Assembly (NCBI RefSeq): GCF_000424625.1
Contig: NZ_AUKG01000002.1
Coordinates: 930,001-994,000, forward strand
Direction of reading: 5' to 3'
Length of the DNA stretch: 64,000 nucleotides
DNA from: Conexibacter woesei Iso977N
GTDB taxonomy: Bacteria; Actinomycetota; Thermoleophilia; Solirubrobacterales; Solirubrobacteraceae
In this document: piece by piece, positions 51,975 through 60,419 of the stretch
Position numbering within the stretch: the first letter of the stretch is position 1
Layout of the letters: each line of letters begins with the position of its first letter
Made by a program: the position numbers and the translations under genes
Notes under the pieces: generated by a model
What the model saw: the letters and a program-made list of their open reading frames with translations, nothing else
What the model was told of the DNA's origin: nothing
Database searches by the model: none

Positions 51975-53410
51975 CGCTCGCCGCCCACCGAGGGCGCGAC
52001 GCTCGCGGCGCCGCCCGCCGTCGCGACTCCGCCCGTCGGCGTCGCTCGGCCCGCGGCGTGCGTGCCTGCGGCGCGGCCGAAGACCATGGCGTCGGTCAGG
52101 CCGCCGCCGTGGTCGATGAGGTGGCCCCAGACGAGCGAGACTGCGCCGGCGGCGTAGAGGCCGGGGATCGGTTCGCCCTGCGGGTCAAGGACTCGGGCCA
52201 TGGCGTCGTGGCGGGGGCCGCCGGTGGTGCCGGCGACGCCGGGCCAGGTCGGCAGGGCGTACAGCCTGCCCTCGAGGGGGACGAGCGTCTCGGGCGCGCG
52301 GCCGAAGGCGTCGTCGGCCTTGCGGCGCGCGGACGAGTTGTAGGTGTCGATCGTCGCGACCAGCTCGGCGCCGAGGCCGGTCTGCTCCGCCAGCTCCTGC
52401 GGCGAGTCGGCGGCGACGATCCAGCCGGCCTCGACCTCCGCGGCGTTGTCGCCGCTCCAGGTGTAGTCGTTGGGCGTGCCGAGCAGGCCGTTGAGCGGCC
52501 CGGCGGCGCGGGTCGCGTCGTCGAAGACGGCCCACGACGGCAGCGCCGGCCGGTTCGCTCGGTCCGGGAGGTAGGTGGACAGCGCGCGGAGGCGGTCGTG
52601 GACCTCGAAGCCGGTCTCGTCGGAGAAGCGGCGGCCCTCGTTGTCCACCATGATGAACCCGGGCGCGAAGAAGTCGATCGCGAACGGCGCCGCGAAGCCG
52701 GGCGCGCGGAACGCGAACCACCCGAAGAACCCGTACATGTGCCACAGCGCGGCGCCCGCCGCCTGCGCGATCCGCAGCCCGGCGCCGTCGTTGGCGCCGT
52801 GCCCGACCGGCGAGGTCGGGCCGAGCGGGAGGTAGGCGTCGGCCAGCCCGGCGTCGCCCTCGAAGCCGCCGCACGCCAGCACGACGCCGCCGCGCGCCGC
52901 GATCTCGTCGCCGCCGGCGGTGCGCACGCCGTCGCCGGTCCACGCGGCGACCGGCGTGTCGAAGCGCACGTCGATCCCGCGCGACCGGACCGCGCCGTCG
53001 AGCACGCGCCACAGCACCTCGCCGCGGCGGCCCTCGCCGCCGCCGACCACGGCGTACCTGATGTCCTCGCCCGCCGGGAACGACGGCCACGACGGGAACG
53101 ACGCGGGCAGCCGGCCGGGCGGCGGGGCGAACGGCTCGATCGTCGCGCCGAGCGACTCCAACCACCCTGACAACTCGTGCAACCCATCGGCGTAGGCCTC
53201 GACGACGTCGCGCGGCGTGCGGCCGAAGCTCAGCGCGTCGATGTGGTCGGCGGCCTGCGGCGCGTCGAAGAGGAAGCCGCCCGCGTAGCGGCAGTTGCCG
53301 CCGCCGGCGCCGGTCTTCTCCAGCACGACGACATCGGCGCCGGCATCGTGCGCGGCGATCGCCGCCGCCGCGCCCGCCGGGCCGTAGCCGATGACGACGA
53401 CGTCAGCCAC
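51971..53410 (-). CDS. FAD-dependent dehydrogenase (fumarate reductase/3-ketosteroid dehydrogenase-like)
   Basis: 479 aa from GTG 53410. FAD motif VVVIGYGPAGAAAAIAAHDA with VVVLEKTGAGGGNCRYAGG; later VVLACGGFEGDAGLADAY and the C-terminal LYAAGAVSLVWGHLIDHGGG are typical of the FAD-binding 2 family (flavocytochrome c, 3-ketosteroid Delta1-dehydrogenase, urocanate reductase). It probably introduces or reduces a C=C bond next to a carbonyl. It overlaps the VOC gene by 8 bp within the minus-strand operon. Confidence 0.88.
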   Translation of the reverse strand: MADVVVIGYGPAGAAAAIAAHDAGADVVVLEKTGAGGGNCRYAGGFLFDAPQAADHIDALSFGRTPRDVVEAYADGLHELSGWLESLGATIEPFAPPPGRLPASFPSWPSFPAGEDIRYAVVGGGEGRRGEVLWRVLDGAVRSRGIDVRFDTPVAAWTGDGVRTAGGDEIAARGGVVLACGGFEGDAGLADAYLPLGPTSPVGHGANDGAGLRIAQAAGAALWHMYGFFGWFAFRAPGFAAPFAIDFFAPGFIMVDNEGRRFSDETGFEVHDRLRALSTYLPDRANRPALPSWAVFDDATRAAGPLNGLLGTPNDYTWSGDNAAEVEAGWIVAADSPQELAEQTGLGAELVATIDTYNSSARRKADDAFGRAPETLVPLEGRLYALPTWPGVAGTTGGPRHDAMARVLDPQGEPIPGLYAAGAVSLVWGHLIDHGGGLTDAMVFGRAAGTHAAGRATPTGGVATAGGAASVAPSVGGER

Positions 53411-53909
53411 GGCGCCGGATCGGGTCGCTGCCGTCCCAGCCGTCGGCCGCCGCGCGGATCGAGTCGTAGAACTCGAGCAGCGGCGGCGCGCTCTGCAGCA
53501 CCTCGACGTGGTGGCCAAGCCAGTCGGACTCCAGCCAGACCGCGGACGCCGGGCCGGTCCTGCCGGTGTGGAACGCGCGCAATCCCTGCGCCTCCAGGCG
53601 CGCGACCTCCGTGGCCTGGTCGTCGACGACGTAGCCGACGTGGCCGATCCCGCGGGCGCCGCCGAGCGCCGCGCGCAGCTCCGGCGGCTCGGCTCCATGC
53701 ACCTGCGTGAGCTCCACCAACAACCCGCCGGGGAGCGCCGCGAAGCCCGACGAGTGGTCGTACTCCGCGGGGCCGCCGCGGTAGGTCGTCTCGTCGAACG
53801 TCATGTGCTCGATCAGGAAGAACGGGCCGGTGCCGAGCGTCGCGATCGCCTGCGGGATCGCAGCCTGCAGGTCCTCGACGACGTAGCCGATGTGATGGAT
53901 CTTGATCAT
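53403..53909 (-). CDS. VOC-fold protein, methylmalonyl-CoA epimerase-like
   Basis: 168 aa. KIHHIGYVVEDLQAAIPQAI and GIGHVGYVVDDQATEVARLE give the two His positions of the metal site; VEVLQSAPPLLEFYDSIRAA ends with the Glu ligand and the typical YDSIR terminus of the epimerase-like subgroup. May isomerise or lactonise an intermediate. Its ATG overlaps the methyltransferase stop. Confidence 0.87.
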   Translation of the reverse strand: MIKIHHIGYVVEDLQAAIPQAIATLGTGPFFLIEHMTFDETTYRGGPAEYDHSSGFAALPGGLLVELTQVHGAEPPELRAALGGARGIGHVGYVVDDQATEVARLEAQGLRAFHTGRTGPASAVWLESDWLGHHVEVLQSAPPLLEFYDSIRAAADGWDGSDPIRRRG

Positions 53910-54679
53910 GCGACGCTCCCAACGGCGTAGCGGAACACGTTGTTCATGGACACGCTCCCGTCGTCGCGGACGAACGGAGCGATCGCGGGCTCCAGCGCCG
54001 CGCGGACCGCGGCCTCGCCGACGGCGTCGGTCGCCCGCGCGCCGCCCGCCGAGCAGAGCAGGCTCAAGATGGTGTCCTCGACGTCGGCGTGGGCCCAGAC
54101 CACCGGGACCTCGCCGCGCTCGACCACGTCCAGCCCGGCGTCGGCGAGCAACGCCTCCAACTTGCCGGGCGCCGAGAGCGCGTAGGGCGCGTAGCCGTCG
54201 CCGGACGGGTCCACCGCGTTCTTCATCGCCAGGTGCAGGGCGGTGGACTCGCAGCGCTCCGGCTCGGCGAACGTCGTGATCGCCACGCGCCCGGGCGCGA
54301 CCCGCGCCGCCTCGCGCAGCGCGCCGACCGGGTCGGCGGCGAACTGGAACGCGTTGACGCCGAACGCGACGTCGTAGGCGCCGTCGGCGAGCGGCAGTGC
54401 GTCGAGCGACCCCACCAGGAACTCGCCGTCCGGGACGCGCTCGCGCGCGACCTCCAGCAGCTCGGGCGTGATGTCGACGCCGCCGACGACCGCGCCGCGC
54501 TCGTGGGCCATCTGCGCCGCCAGGCCCGAGCCACAGCCGCAGTCCAGGACGCGCATGCCTTCGCGCACGCCGAGCGCGTCGAGCACCGCGGCGAACAGCG
54601 CGACGTTCTGCGGCTCGGCGAGCCGCGCCCAGTCGCGCGGCCGCCGGCCCCAGAGCGCGGCCTGCGTCGCGGCGCTCAC
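53906..54679 (-). CDS. Class I SAM-dependent methyltransferase
   Basis: 257 aa. SAM motif I is VLDCGCGSGLAAQMAHE, with an acidic end to strand 2 in VGGVDITPELLEVARERV; motif II region YDVAFGVNAFQFAADP and motif III RVAPGRVAITTFAEPE follow. It resembles ubiE/type-11 methyltransferases. An O- or C-methylation step in the pathway is likely, but the acceptor is unknown. It overlaps both neighbours by 4 bp. Confidence 0.9.
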   Translation of the reverse strand: MSAATQAALWGRRPRDWARLAEPQNVALFAAVLDALGVREGMRVLDCGCGSGLAAQMAHERGAVVGGVDITPELLEVARERVPDGEFLVGSLDALPLADGAYDVAFGVNAFQFAADPVGALREAARVAPGRVAITTFAEPERCESTALHLAMKNAVDPSGDGYAPYALSAPGKLEALLADAGLDVVERGEVPVVWAHADVEDTILSLLCSAGGARATDAVGEAAVRAALEPAIAPFVRDDGSVSMNNVFRYAVGSVA

Positions 54680-55377
54680 AGCGTCACAGCCTCGCCGGGC
54701 TTCGGCGCGGCGGCGCGCGCGTGCTGCGCGGCCGTGACGTCGCTGACGAACTCGCCGACGTCGGTCGCGATCGGCGGGAACGTGTCGTAGTGGCAGGGGA
54801 TGACCAAGTCGGTGTTGATCAGCCGCGTGGCTTCAACCGCATCGACGCGGTCCATCGTGTAGTGGCCGCCGATGCACAGCAGCGCCGCGTCGAGCTTCGC
54901 GCCGCGCCCGGCGAGCGCGAGGTCGGCGACCAGCGCGGTGTCGCCGACGTGGTAAACGCGCCTGCCGCCGAGCTCGATGACCATGCCCGACGGGACGTCC
55001 GGCGTGCCCTTCGGCGTCACCGAGAAGTGCGCGGCGGGGACCAGCCGCACGCTGCCCCACGGCATCGCGATCGTGCCGCCGAGGTTGGCGGTCTTGAGGT
55101 CGTGGCCCTCGGGCAGGTCGTCGCCCAGCTCGCGGCCGAGCGACATGGTGGTCAACACCGGGACGCCGAGGCGCGTGGCGACGGCGACCGTGTCGCCGAC
55201 GTGGTCGGGGTGGCCGTGGGTGACGAGGATCGCGTCGGCCTCGACGTCGGCGGCGGCGACCGATGCCTTGGGGTTGCCGGTCAGGAACGGGTCGACGAGC
55301 AGCGTGGTCGTGCCGTCGCCGATCGTGAACGCCGCGTGGCCGAGGTAGCGGATCTCCAGCGTGGACATGCTCTCCAT
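54676..55377 (-). CDS. Metallo-beta-lactamase-fold hydrolase (UPF0173 type)
   Basis: 233 aa from ATG 55377; an in-frame ATG at 55368 is an alternative. IRYLGHAAFTIGDGTTTLLVDP at the start, zinc motif LVTHGHPDHVGDT (HxHxDH), AAHFSVTPKG, DTALVADL and PCHYDTFPP with the last His. The UPF0173 group are cytoplasmic metal-dependent hydrolases of unclear substrate. In this operon a lactone or thioester hydrolase would fit. Confidence 0.9.
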   Translation of the reverse strand: MESMSTLEIRYLGHAAFTIGDGTTTLLVDPFLTGNPKASVAAADVEADAILVTHGHPDHVGDTVAVATRLGVPVLTTMSLGRELGDDLPEGHDLKTANLGGTIAMPWGSVRLVPAAHFSVTPKGTPDVPSGMVIELGGRRVYHVGDTALVADLALAGRGAKLDAALLCIGGHYTMDRVDAVEATRLINTDLVIPCHYDTFPPIATDVGEFVSDVTAAQHARAAAPKPGEAVTL

Positions 55378-55383
55378 TGGGGG

Positions 55384-57063
55384 TCAGCGACCGGCGGCGC
55401 CGAAGCGCGGCAGGCCGGGGTGGGGGACGAGGCGGGTGGTGACGTCGATGACCGCAGGGACGCCGGCGTTGAGCGCGCGCTCCAGCGCCGGCGCGATCTC
55501 GGCGCGCGTCGTGACGCGCTCGGCGTGGCAGCCGAACGCGCGCGCGATCGCGACGTGGTCGGTGCCGGCGAGGTCGGTGCCGAGCTCGAAGCCCGCACGC
55601 GACTGCCCGAGCCGGATGACGCCCCACGCCGAGTTGTTGTGGATGACGTGGACGGCGTTGAGCCCGTGGCGGCGCGCGGTGTCCAGCTCCTGGAGCGTGA
55701 AGCCGAACGCGCCGTCGGCCGTGATGTTGACGACCGGCCGGTCCGGGAACGCGGCCTTCAGCGCGTTGGCGTAGGGGATGCCGAAGCCGAGATGGCCCAT
55801 CCCCGGCTCGTGGAACCGCGTCCGCGGCGCGGTCGCGGGCGTGAAGTCGTTGGAGAAGAACGACGTGTGCGCGCCGTCGTAGGCGACGAGCGCATCGGCG
55901 GGGAGCGCCGCGCCGAGCTCGGCGGCGAGGGTCGCGGGGTGGAGCGGACCCTCGCCGTCATCGGCCGCCGCGAGGTACTCCGCTCGCCACTCGGCGCGCT
56001 CGGCGGCGAGCGAGGCGCGCCAAGTGGGGTCTGAAACGGTCTCGCTCGGCAGAGCGTTCAGCAGCCGGCGCAGGACGAGCTGTGCGTCGCCGACGAGGCC
56101 GAGGCTGCCGGGCACCGCGCGGCCCGCGATCTCCGGGTCGACGTCGACATGGACAACTTGCCCTTGCACGGCGGGCCTGCGGCCGTCCCAGAGCCAGGAG
56201 GAGAAGCGGCAGCCGACGGCGAGGACGACGTCGGCCTCGCGGAAGGCGCGCAGGACGGCGTCGCCACCGATCACGCCGCCGTGGCCGATGAAGTTTGGGT
56301 CCTCGGTCGAGATCGTGCCGAGGCCCATCTGGGTCGCGGTCGCGGCGGCGCCGAGCTGCTCGACGACCGCGCGCAGCTCGTCCTCCGCGAACGCCCGCGC
56401 GACGCCGCCGCCCGCGACGACCAGCGGCCGCTCCGCGCCCGCGAGCAGCTCCGCGGCGCGCGCCACCGCGTCCGGGTCTGCGGCGGTTCGCGCGGGCAGC
56501 ACGCGCCCCAGCGGCAGGTCCAGCTCGGCCACGCGGTACTCCGCCTCGGCGCCGAGCACGTCGGCCGGGACCTCCAGGTGCACCGGCCCGGGCCGGCCGG
56601 TCAGCGCGGCGCGCAGCGCGCGGTGCACGAGCGCCGGGACACGCGCGGGATCGCGCGCGACCGCGCCCCACTGCGTGGACGCGCTGAACAACTTGAGGTT
56701 GTCGGTCTCCATGACCATGCCCTCGTAGGGCCGGGCCAGCTCCGACGGCACGCCGGAGGTGATCACCAGCGCTGCCAAGTTGTTGTTGTAGGCGCTGCCC
56801 AGCGCGCTGGCGAGGTTGTGCGAGCCGGGCCCGGACTCGCCGTAGGCGACCGCGATCCGGCCGGTCGCCGCGTAGGTCGCGGCGGCCATCCAGGTGGCGG
56901 CGGCCTCGTGGCGGACGCCGAGGTGGGTCAGGCGCTCGTCCTCGCCGACGGCGGCGAGGAACGGCGCGAGCTTGCCGGCCGCGATCCCGAACACGTCGCG
57001 GACGCCGCACGCCGCGAGCGTGCGCGCCAGCGCGGCGCCCGCCGTGAGGCGCAGGGTGGCCAC
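55384..57063 (-). CDS. Thiamine-diphosphate-dependent enzyme (acetolactate synthase/decarboxylase family)
   Basis: 559 aa from GTG 57063. The N-terminal PYR domain has the cofactor-activating Glu in LGVRHEAAATWMAAATYA; the central domain includes LVVAGGGVARAF and GHVDVDPEI-like VVHVDVDPEIAGR; the C-terminal PP domain binds Mg-ThDP through ITADGAFGFTLQELDTA and HVIHNNSAWGV (Ala replaces the first Gly of the GDG motif). Relatives include acetolactate synthase, benzoylformate decarboxylase and cyclohexane-1,2-dione hydrolase. C-C bond cleavage or decarboxylation of a 2-oxo or 1,2-diketo intermediate is likely. It heads the six-gene minus-strand operon. Confidence 0.9.
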   Translation of the reverse strand: MATLRLTAGAALARTLAACGVRDVFGIAAGKLAPFLAAVGEDERLTHLGVRHEAAATWMAAATYAATGRIAVAYGESGPGSHNLASALGSAYNNNLAALVITSGVPSELARPYEGMVMETDNLKLFSASTQWGAVARDPARVPALVHRALRAALTGRPGPVHLEVPADVLGAEAEYRVAELDLPLGRVLPARTAADPDAVARAAELLAGAERPLVVAGGGVARAFAEDELRAVVEQLGAAATATQMGLGTISTEDPNFIGHGGVIGGDAVLRAFREADVVLAVGCRFSSWLWDGRRPAVQGQVVHVDVDPEIAGRAVPGSLGLVGDAQLVLRRLLNALPSETVSDPTWRASLAAERAEWRAEYLAAADDGEGPLHPATLAAELGAALPADALVAYDGAHTSFFSNDFTPATAPRTRFHEPGMGHLGFGIPYANALKAAFPDRPVVNITADGAFGFTLQELDTARRHGLNAVHVIHNNSAWGVIRLGQSRAGFELGTDLAGTDHVAIARAFGCHAERVTTRAEIAPALERALNAGVPAVIDVTTRLVPHPGLPRFGAAGR

Positions 57064-57093
57064 GTCTTCGTCAAGTGGATGCAAGATGACGAA

Positions 57094-57107
57094 CTGTATG
57101 CGATAGT
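57094..57107 (+). promoter_or_regulatory. Promoter/operator candidate before the small cupin gene
   Basis: GATAGT (57102-57107) ends 7 nt before ATG 57115 and is the best -10 candidate. Just upstream, CTGTATGC (57094-57101) is the exact reverse complement of GCATACAG at 40532-40539, in the promoter of the second FAH gene. This may mark a common regulator. Confidence 0.4.
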
Positions 57108-57114
57108 CCGGGCC

Positions 57115-57453
57115 ATGGGCAAGCCAGAGAAGGTCGACTGGGACGACCGGGAGTTCACCGAGGTCCGGCCGGGCATCTTCGGCGCCACCGTGCACACGCC
57201 GCAGCTCACCGCGACGCTCTACCGCTACGGTCCGGGCAGCGCGTGGGAGGAGCACCAGCACCCGCAGGACCAGGTCACGACCGTGATGATGGGAACGGTC
57301 GACTTCGTGGTCGACGGCCAGCCGGTCCGTCTGACCGCGGGGCAGACCGCGACGCTGCCGGGCGGCGTCCCGCACTCCGCGACGGTCCCTGACGGCGGCA
57401 TGGCGATCACCATCAACGTGCTCACCTCGCGGCCGGAGACGCCGCGTGCCTGA
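57115..57453 (+). CDS. Small single-domain cupin protein
   Basis: 112 aa from ATG 57115. One cupin fold: SAWEEHQHPQDQVTTVMMG has the His-x-His and Gln/Glu-like metal positions, and ATLPGGVPHSATVPDGG the last His. Could be a dioxygenase, isomerase or binding protein. It diverges from the TPP enzyme and overlaps the following SDR gene by 8 bp. Confidence 0.85.
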   Translation: MGKPEKVDWDDREFTEVRPGIFGATVHTPQLTATLYRYGPGSAWEEHQHPQDQVTTVMMGTVDFVVDGQPVRLTAGQTATLPGGVPHSATVPDGGMAITINVLTSRPETPRA

Positions 57454-58189
57454 GCCCGCCGCGCCGGAGTCCTACCTCGGCCTCGAGGGGCAGCGCGTGA
57501 TCGTCGCCGGCGGCTCGGGGACGATCGGCCGCGCGCTCGTCGAGGGCTTCGAGGCGGCCGGCGCCACCGTGGCCGTCGTCGACCTCGACCCCCAGGACGG
57601 CAGCGTGCGCGTCGCCGCCGACCTCGGCGACGCGGACGCCTGCAGGCGCGCGATGGGCGAGGCGACGGACCAACTCGGTGGTGTCGACGTCTTCGTCCAC
57701 GCGGTCGGGATCAACGACCGCCGTCCGATCGAGGCCTACACCTCGGCGGACTGGGAGCGCTTCATCGCCATCAACTTGAGCAGCGCGTTCTTCACCGCGC
57801 AGGCGGTCCTGCCGCTGATGCGCGCCCAGGAGCACGGCCGGATCGTGTTCTTCTCCAGCGTCGCCGGGCGCAGCGGCCACAAGGAGCACGGCCCGTACGC
57901 GGCGACCAAGGGCGCGATCAACCAGCTCATGCGCGTCATGGCGCACGAGCACGCGGCCGACGGCGTGACGGTCAACGCGGTCGCGCCGGGCTACATGGAC
58001 ACCGCGCTGACGCAGGCCTACCTGGACGCGCATCCGGAGAGGCGCGAGGCGCTGATCCAGCTGATCCCGGCGCGACGCTTCGGGCAGCTGCAGGAAGTCG
58101 TGGGCCCCGTGCTGTTCCTGGCCTCGCGTCAGGCGAGCTTCGTGACGGGGCAAGTGCTGTACATCGACGGCGGCCGCACGGTCGTCTAG
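57446..58189 (+). CDS. Short-chain dehydrogenase/reductase
   Basis: 247 aa from GTG 57446. VIVAGGSGTIGRALVEGFEA for cofactor, HAVGIND replaces NNAG, catalytic Ser in IVFFSSVAGRSGHK and YAATK in HGPYAATKGAINQLMR; C-terminus FVTGQVLYIDGGRTVV. Complete and probably active, NAD-preferring judging by Asp in VVDLDP after strand 2. Part of the cupin-SDR-SDR operon. Confidence 0.92.
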   Translation: MPEPAAPESYLGLEGQRVIVAGGSGTIGRALVEGFEAAGATVAVVDLDPQDGSVRVAADLGDADACRRAMGEATDQLGGVDVFVHAVGINDRRPIEAYTSADWERFIAINLSSAFFTAQAVLPLMRAQEHGRIVFFSSVAGRSGHKEHGPYAATKGAINQLMRVMAHEHAADGVTVNAVAPGYMDTALTQAYLDAHPERREALIQLIPARRFGQLQEVVGPVLFLASRQASFVTGQVLYIDGGRTVV

Positions 58190-58214
58190 CGAGAACGAGG
58201 AGAGAACAACAACT

Positions 58215-58973
58215 ATGGGTCGACTCGACGGCAAGACCGTGATGGTCACCGGCGCGGGCACGGGCTTCGGCGCCGAGCTCTCGGTCAAGGCGGCGGAGGA
58301 GGGTGCGGCGCTGGTCGTCATCCACTACCGCTCGTCCAAGGCGGGCGCGGAGGACACCGCGCAGCGTGTGGAAGCGCTCGGCGCGCAGACGCGGCTGGTG
58401 CAGGGCGACATCTCGTCGTGGGACGACATCAAGCGCATGGTGTCGGAGGCCGGCGATGTCGATGTGTTGGTGAACAACGTCGGCGACATGGCCTCCGACC
58501 AGAACGGCTGGGACGACCTCACCGAGGAGATCATCGACCACTGCCTCGCGGTCGACATCAAGGGCACCATGCTGATGGTCCACGAGTTCGGCAAGGCGAT
58601 GAAGGCCCGCGGTCGCGGCGCGATCGTGAACATCGGCTCGACCGTCATCGTGCGCGGCAGCCCGCGCGCGCCGATCTACGCCGCCGGGAAGTACGGGTTG
58701 CTCGGCATCACCAAGTCCTACGCCAAGGCGCTGGCGCCCGAGGTCCGCGTGAACACGTTCGCGCCGGGCTTCATGGCGACCGAGGCGGTCCTGACGCGCC
58801 CGGACTTCCAGGCCGGCCGCGGCGAGCAGATCACCCGCGACACGCCGATGGGCCGGATCCCGCCGCCGGAGGACGTGACCGCAGCGGCGCTGTTCCTGGC
58901 GACCGACGACGCGATCCACATCACCGGGTCCTACATGATCTGCGACGGCGGCTACTCGATGCTGGGCGCCTAG
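58215..58973 (+). CDS. Short-chain dehydrogenase/reductase
   Basis: 252 aa, GAGGAGAG about 10 nt before ATG 58215. VMVTGAGTGFGAELSVKAAE for cofactor, VNNVGDMASD, catalytic Ser in IVNIGSTVIVRGSPRAP and YAAGK in IYAAGKYGLLGITKSYAKAL; C-terminus ITGSYMICDGGYSML. It closes the three-gene plus-strand operon. With the neighbouring SDRs it gives this region four members of the family, fitting several alcohol/ketone steps. Confidence 0.92.
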   Translation: MGRLDGKTVMVTGAGTGFGAELSVKAAEEGAALVVIHYRSSKAGAEDTAQRVEALGAQTRLVQGDISSWDDIKRMVSEAGDVDVLVNNVGDMASDQNGWDDLTEEIIDHCLAVDIKGTMLMVHEFGKAMKARGRGAIVNIGSTVIVRGSPRAPIYAAGKYGLLGITKSYAKALAPEVRVNTFAPGFMATEAVLTRPDFQAGRGEQITRDTPMGRIPPPEDVTAAALFLATDDAIHITGSYMICDGGYSMLGA

Positions 58974-59003
58974 CAGGTCTTAGGAACCCTGAGGGTTGGG
59001 ATT

Positions 59004-59801
59004 ATGTTCGCTTCACCGTGCTGCGGCACGGTGAAGCGCATGCGCTCCCGTCTCGCGGCCTCCGTCGTCGCGCTCTCCCTCGTCGCCGTGCTGATCGCCG
59101 CGTGCGGCGGCAACGACAGCGGCTCCAAGAAGTCCGCCAGCGACAAGACCAGCGGCCTCACGGTCTCGGTCAGCGACGACACCGTCAGCCTCGCGCGCAC
59201 CGCGAAGTCGACGTCCGGCACCGCCGGCACGTCGGGCACCGTGTCGTGCACCGACGACTACAGCAAGCTCGTGAAGGCGAGCACCGTCCCGGCCCCGACA
59301 CAGCCCTGGTACGCGACCACGTACATCACGTGGCCCGCGACGGGCAAGTCGACCTCCGCGACGTTGTCGCACTCCCTGAAGGGCGACCCGCAGCTGTGCG
59401 TCGTCCAGTCGGGCGACCAGGGCGCGTCGGCGGTCATCTACTTCGACGCCAAGACGAAGGCCGGCGTCGAGAAGGTGCAGACCGACGGCGCGAAGACCCA
59501 GCAGGCCGGGCAGGCCACGCAGGCGCTGCAGTCCGCCGCGCAGGCCGCGATCGGCGCCGTCAGCAACAAGGCGTTCCCGACGAGCGGTGACACGATCGTC
59601 GCGGCGATCACCTCGTCCGGGCTGTACGTCAAGCCGGTCGCTTCGGAGAGCGACGTGACCGAGGCCGGGACGATCTACGTCATCACCGGCAAGTCCACCA
59701 AGTCGTCGCTGGAGCTGGCCTTGAAGGACAACAAGGGCACCATCCACACCGCGACCGAGGGCGTCAAGGGCTCGCCGAAGCTGGCGACCGTCAAGAACTA
59801 G
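59004..59801 (+). CDS. Putative lipoprotein of unknown function
   Basis: 265 aa from ATG 59004 (GAGGG 9 nt upstream) or 253 aa from ATG 59040. The signal ALSLVAVLIAACGG gives a lipobox LIAAC, followed by a Ser/Lys/Gly linker. The mature part is Thr/Ser/Ala-rich with a Cys in VSCTDDYSKLVKA and another in GDPQLCVVQSGDQ, which might pair. No family is recognised. A perfect hairpin covers the DNA between the two possible starts, so the start choice affects how that hairpin acts. Probably anchored to the outer face of the membrane. Confidence 0.72.
   Translation: MFASPCCGTVKRMRSRLAASVVALSLVAVLIAACGGNDSGSKKSASDKTSGLTVSVSDDTVSLARTAKSTSGTAGTSGTVSCTDDYSKLVKASTVPAPTQPWYATTYITWPATGKSTSATLSHSLKGDPQLCVVQSGDQGASAVIYFDAKTKAGVEKVQTDGAKTQQAGQATQALQSAAQAAIGAVSNKAFPTSGDTIVAAITSSGLYVKPVASESDVTEAGTIYVITGKSTKSSLELALKDNKGTIHTATEGVKGSPKLATVKN
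59009..59038 (+). promoter_or_regulatory. Perfect 13-bp hairpin at the lipoprotein start
   Basis: CGCTTCACCGTGC (59009-59021), loop TGCG, and GCACGGTGAAGCG (59026-59038) form an uninterrupted 13-bp stem that ends one base before ATG 59040. It could end transcription of the upstream SDR operon, or hide the ribosome site of ATG 59040. No U-tract follows. Confidence 0.6.
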
Positions 59802-59811
59802 CGCTCGACCG

Positions 59812-60378
59812 CTAGCGCTTGCTCAAGGCCACCAGGTAGCGCGTTGTTGATGCGGTTGGGTTGACGAACGCGCAGGGTTGGGGGTCCCCGAGTTGGAGGC
59901 AGTCGCCGGCGTCCAGCTCGTGGACCTCGTCGCCTTCGTGGAAGCGGAGGTGGCCGTCCAGGACCCAGATCTGCTGGTGGATGAAGGTGTAGGAGTCGGC
60001 GGCGATCGGGATGTTCGCCCCGGCCGGAAGCTCGACCTCGACCAGCTCCAACGGGCTGGTCGTCGTCGTTGGGGACACGGCACGGCGGACGTAGCCGGAG
60101 TCCGGGTCGGTCCAGACGGGCTGGTCGGCGCGGCGGGTCAAGCGTTGTTGTCGCGGTTGCTCGGCGCGGGCGATCAGCTCGGAGAGCGTGAGGCCGAGCG
60201 CGCCGGAGAGCTTGGACAGCAGCGCCGCGGTCGGCTGCGCGTCGCCGCGCTCGACCTTGGCGATCATCGCGCGCGAGACGCCGGAGCGCTCGGCCAGCGC
60301 GGCGACAGTGAGGTCCTGCGCGCCGCGGGCGGCGCGGACGGCTTCGGCCAGGCGCTCGGTGAGGTCGTCGGCTTCCAT
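59812..60378 (-). CDS. XRE-family regulator with C-terminal cupin domain
   Basis: 188 aa. Helix-turn-helix about residues 10-65: LTVAALAERSGVSRAMIAKV, then AALLSKLSGALGLTLSELIA. The cupin domain follows: VELPAGANIPIAADSYTFIH and VLDGHLRFHEGDEVHEL. It diverges from a GNAT gene, an arrangement often seen for this regulator type. ACTATAGT (60387-60394) is a palindrome in the shared promoter, with TATAGT on the minus strand ending 8 nt before ATG 60378, so autorepression is likely. Confidence 0.9.
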   Translation of the reverse strand: MEADDLTERLAEAVRAARGAQDLTVAALAERSGVSRAMIAKVERGDAQPTAALLSKLSGALGLTLSELIARAEQPRQQRLTRRADQPVWTDPDSGYVRRAVSPTTTTSPLELVEVELPAGANIPIAADSYTFIHQQIWVLDGHLRFHEGDEVHELDAGDCLQLGDPQPCAFVNPTASTTRYLVALSKR

Positions 60379-60383
60379 GAGGT

Positions 60384-60412
60384 GTGACTATAGTGTCTTT
60401 GCGCGCTACGAT
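60384..60412. promoter_or_regulatory. Divergent XRE/GNAT promoters with ACTATAGT palindrome
   Basis: Plus strand: GTGACT (60384-60389), 17-bp spacer, TACGAT (60407-60412), 7 nt before ATG 60420. Minus strand: TATAGT (60392-60387), 8 nt before ATG 60378. The 8-bp palindrome ACTATAGT (60387-60394) overlaps the -35 of one and -10 of the other, an efficient repressor position. Confidence 0.5.
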
Positions 60413-60419
60413 GGTGCTC

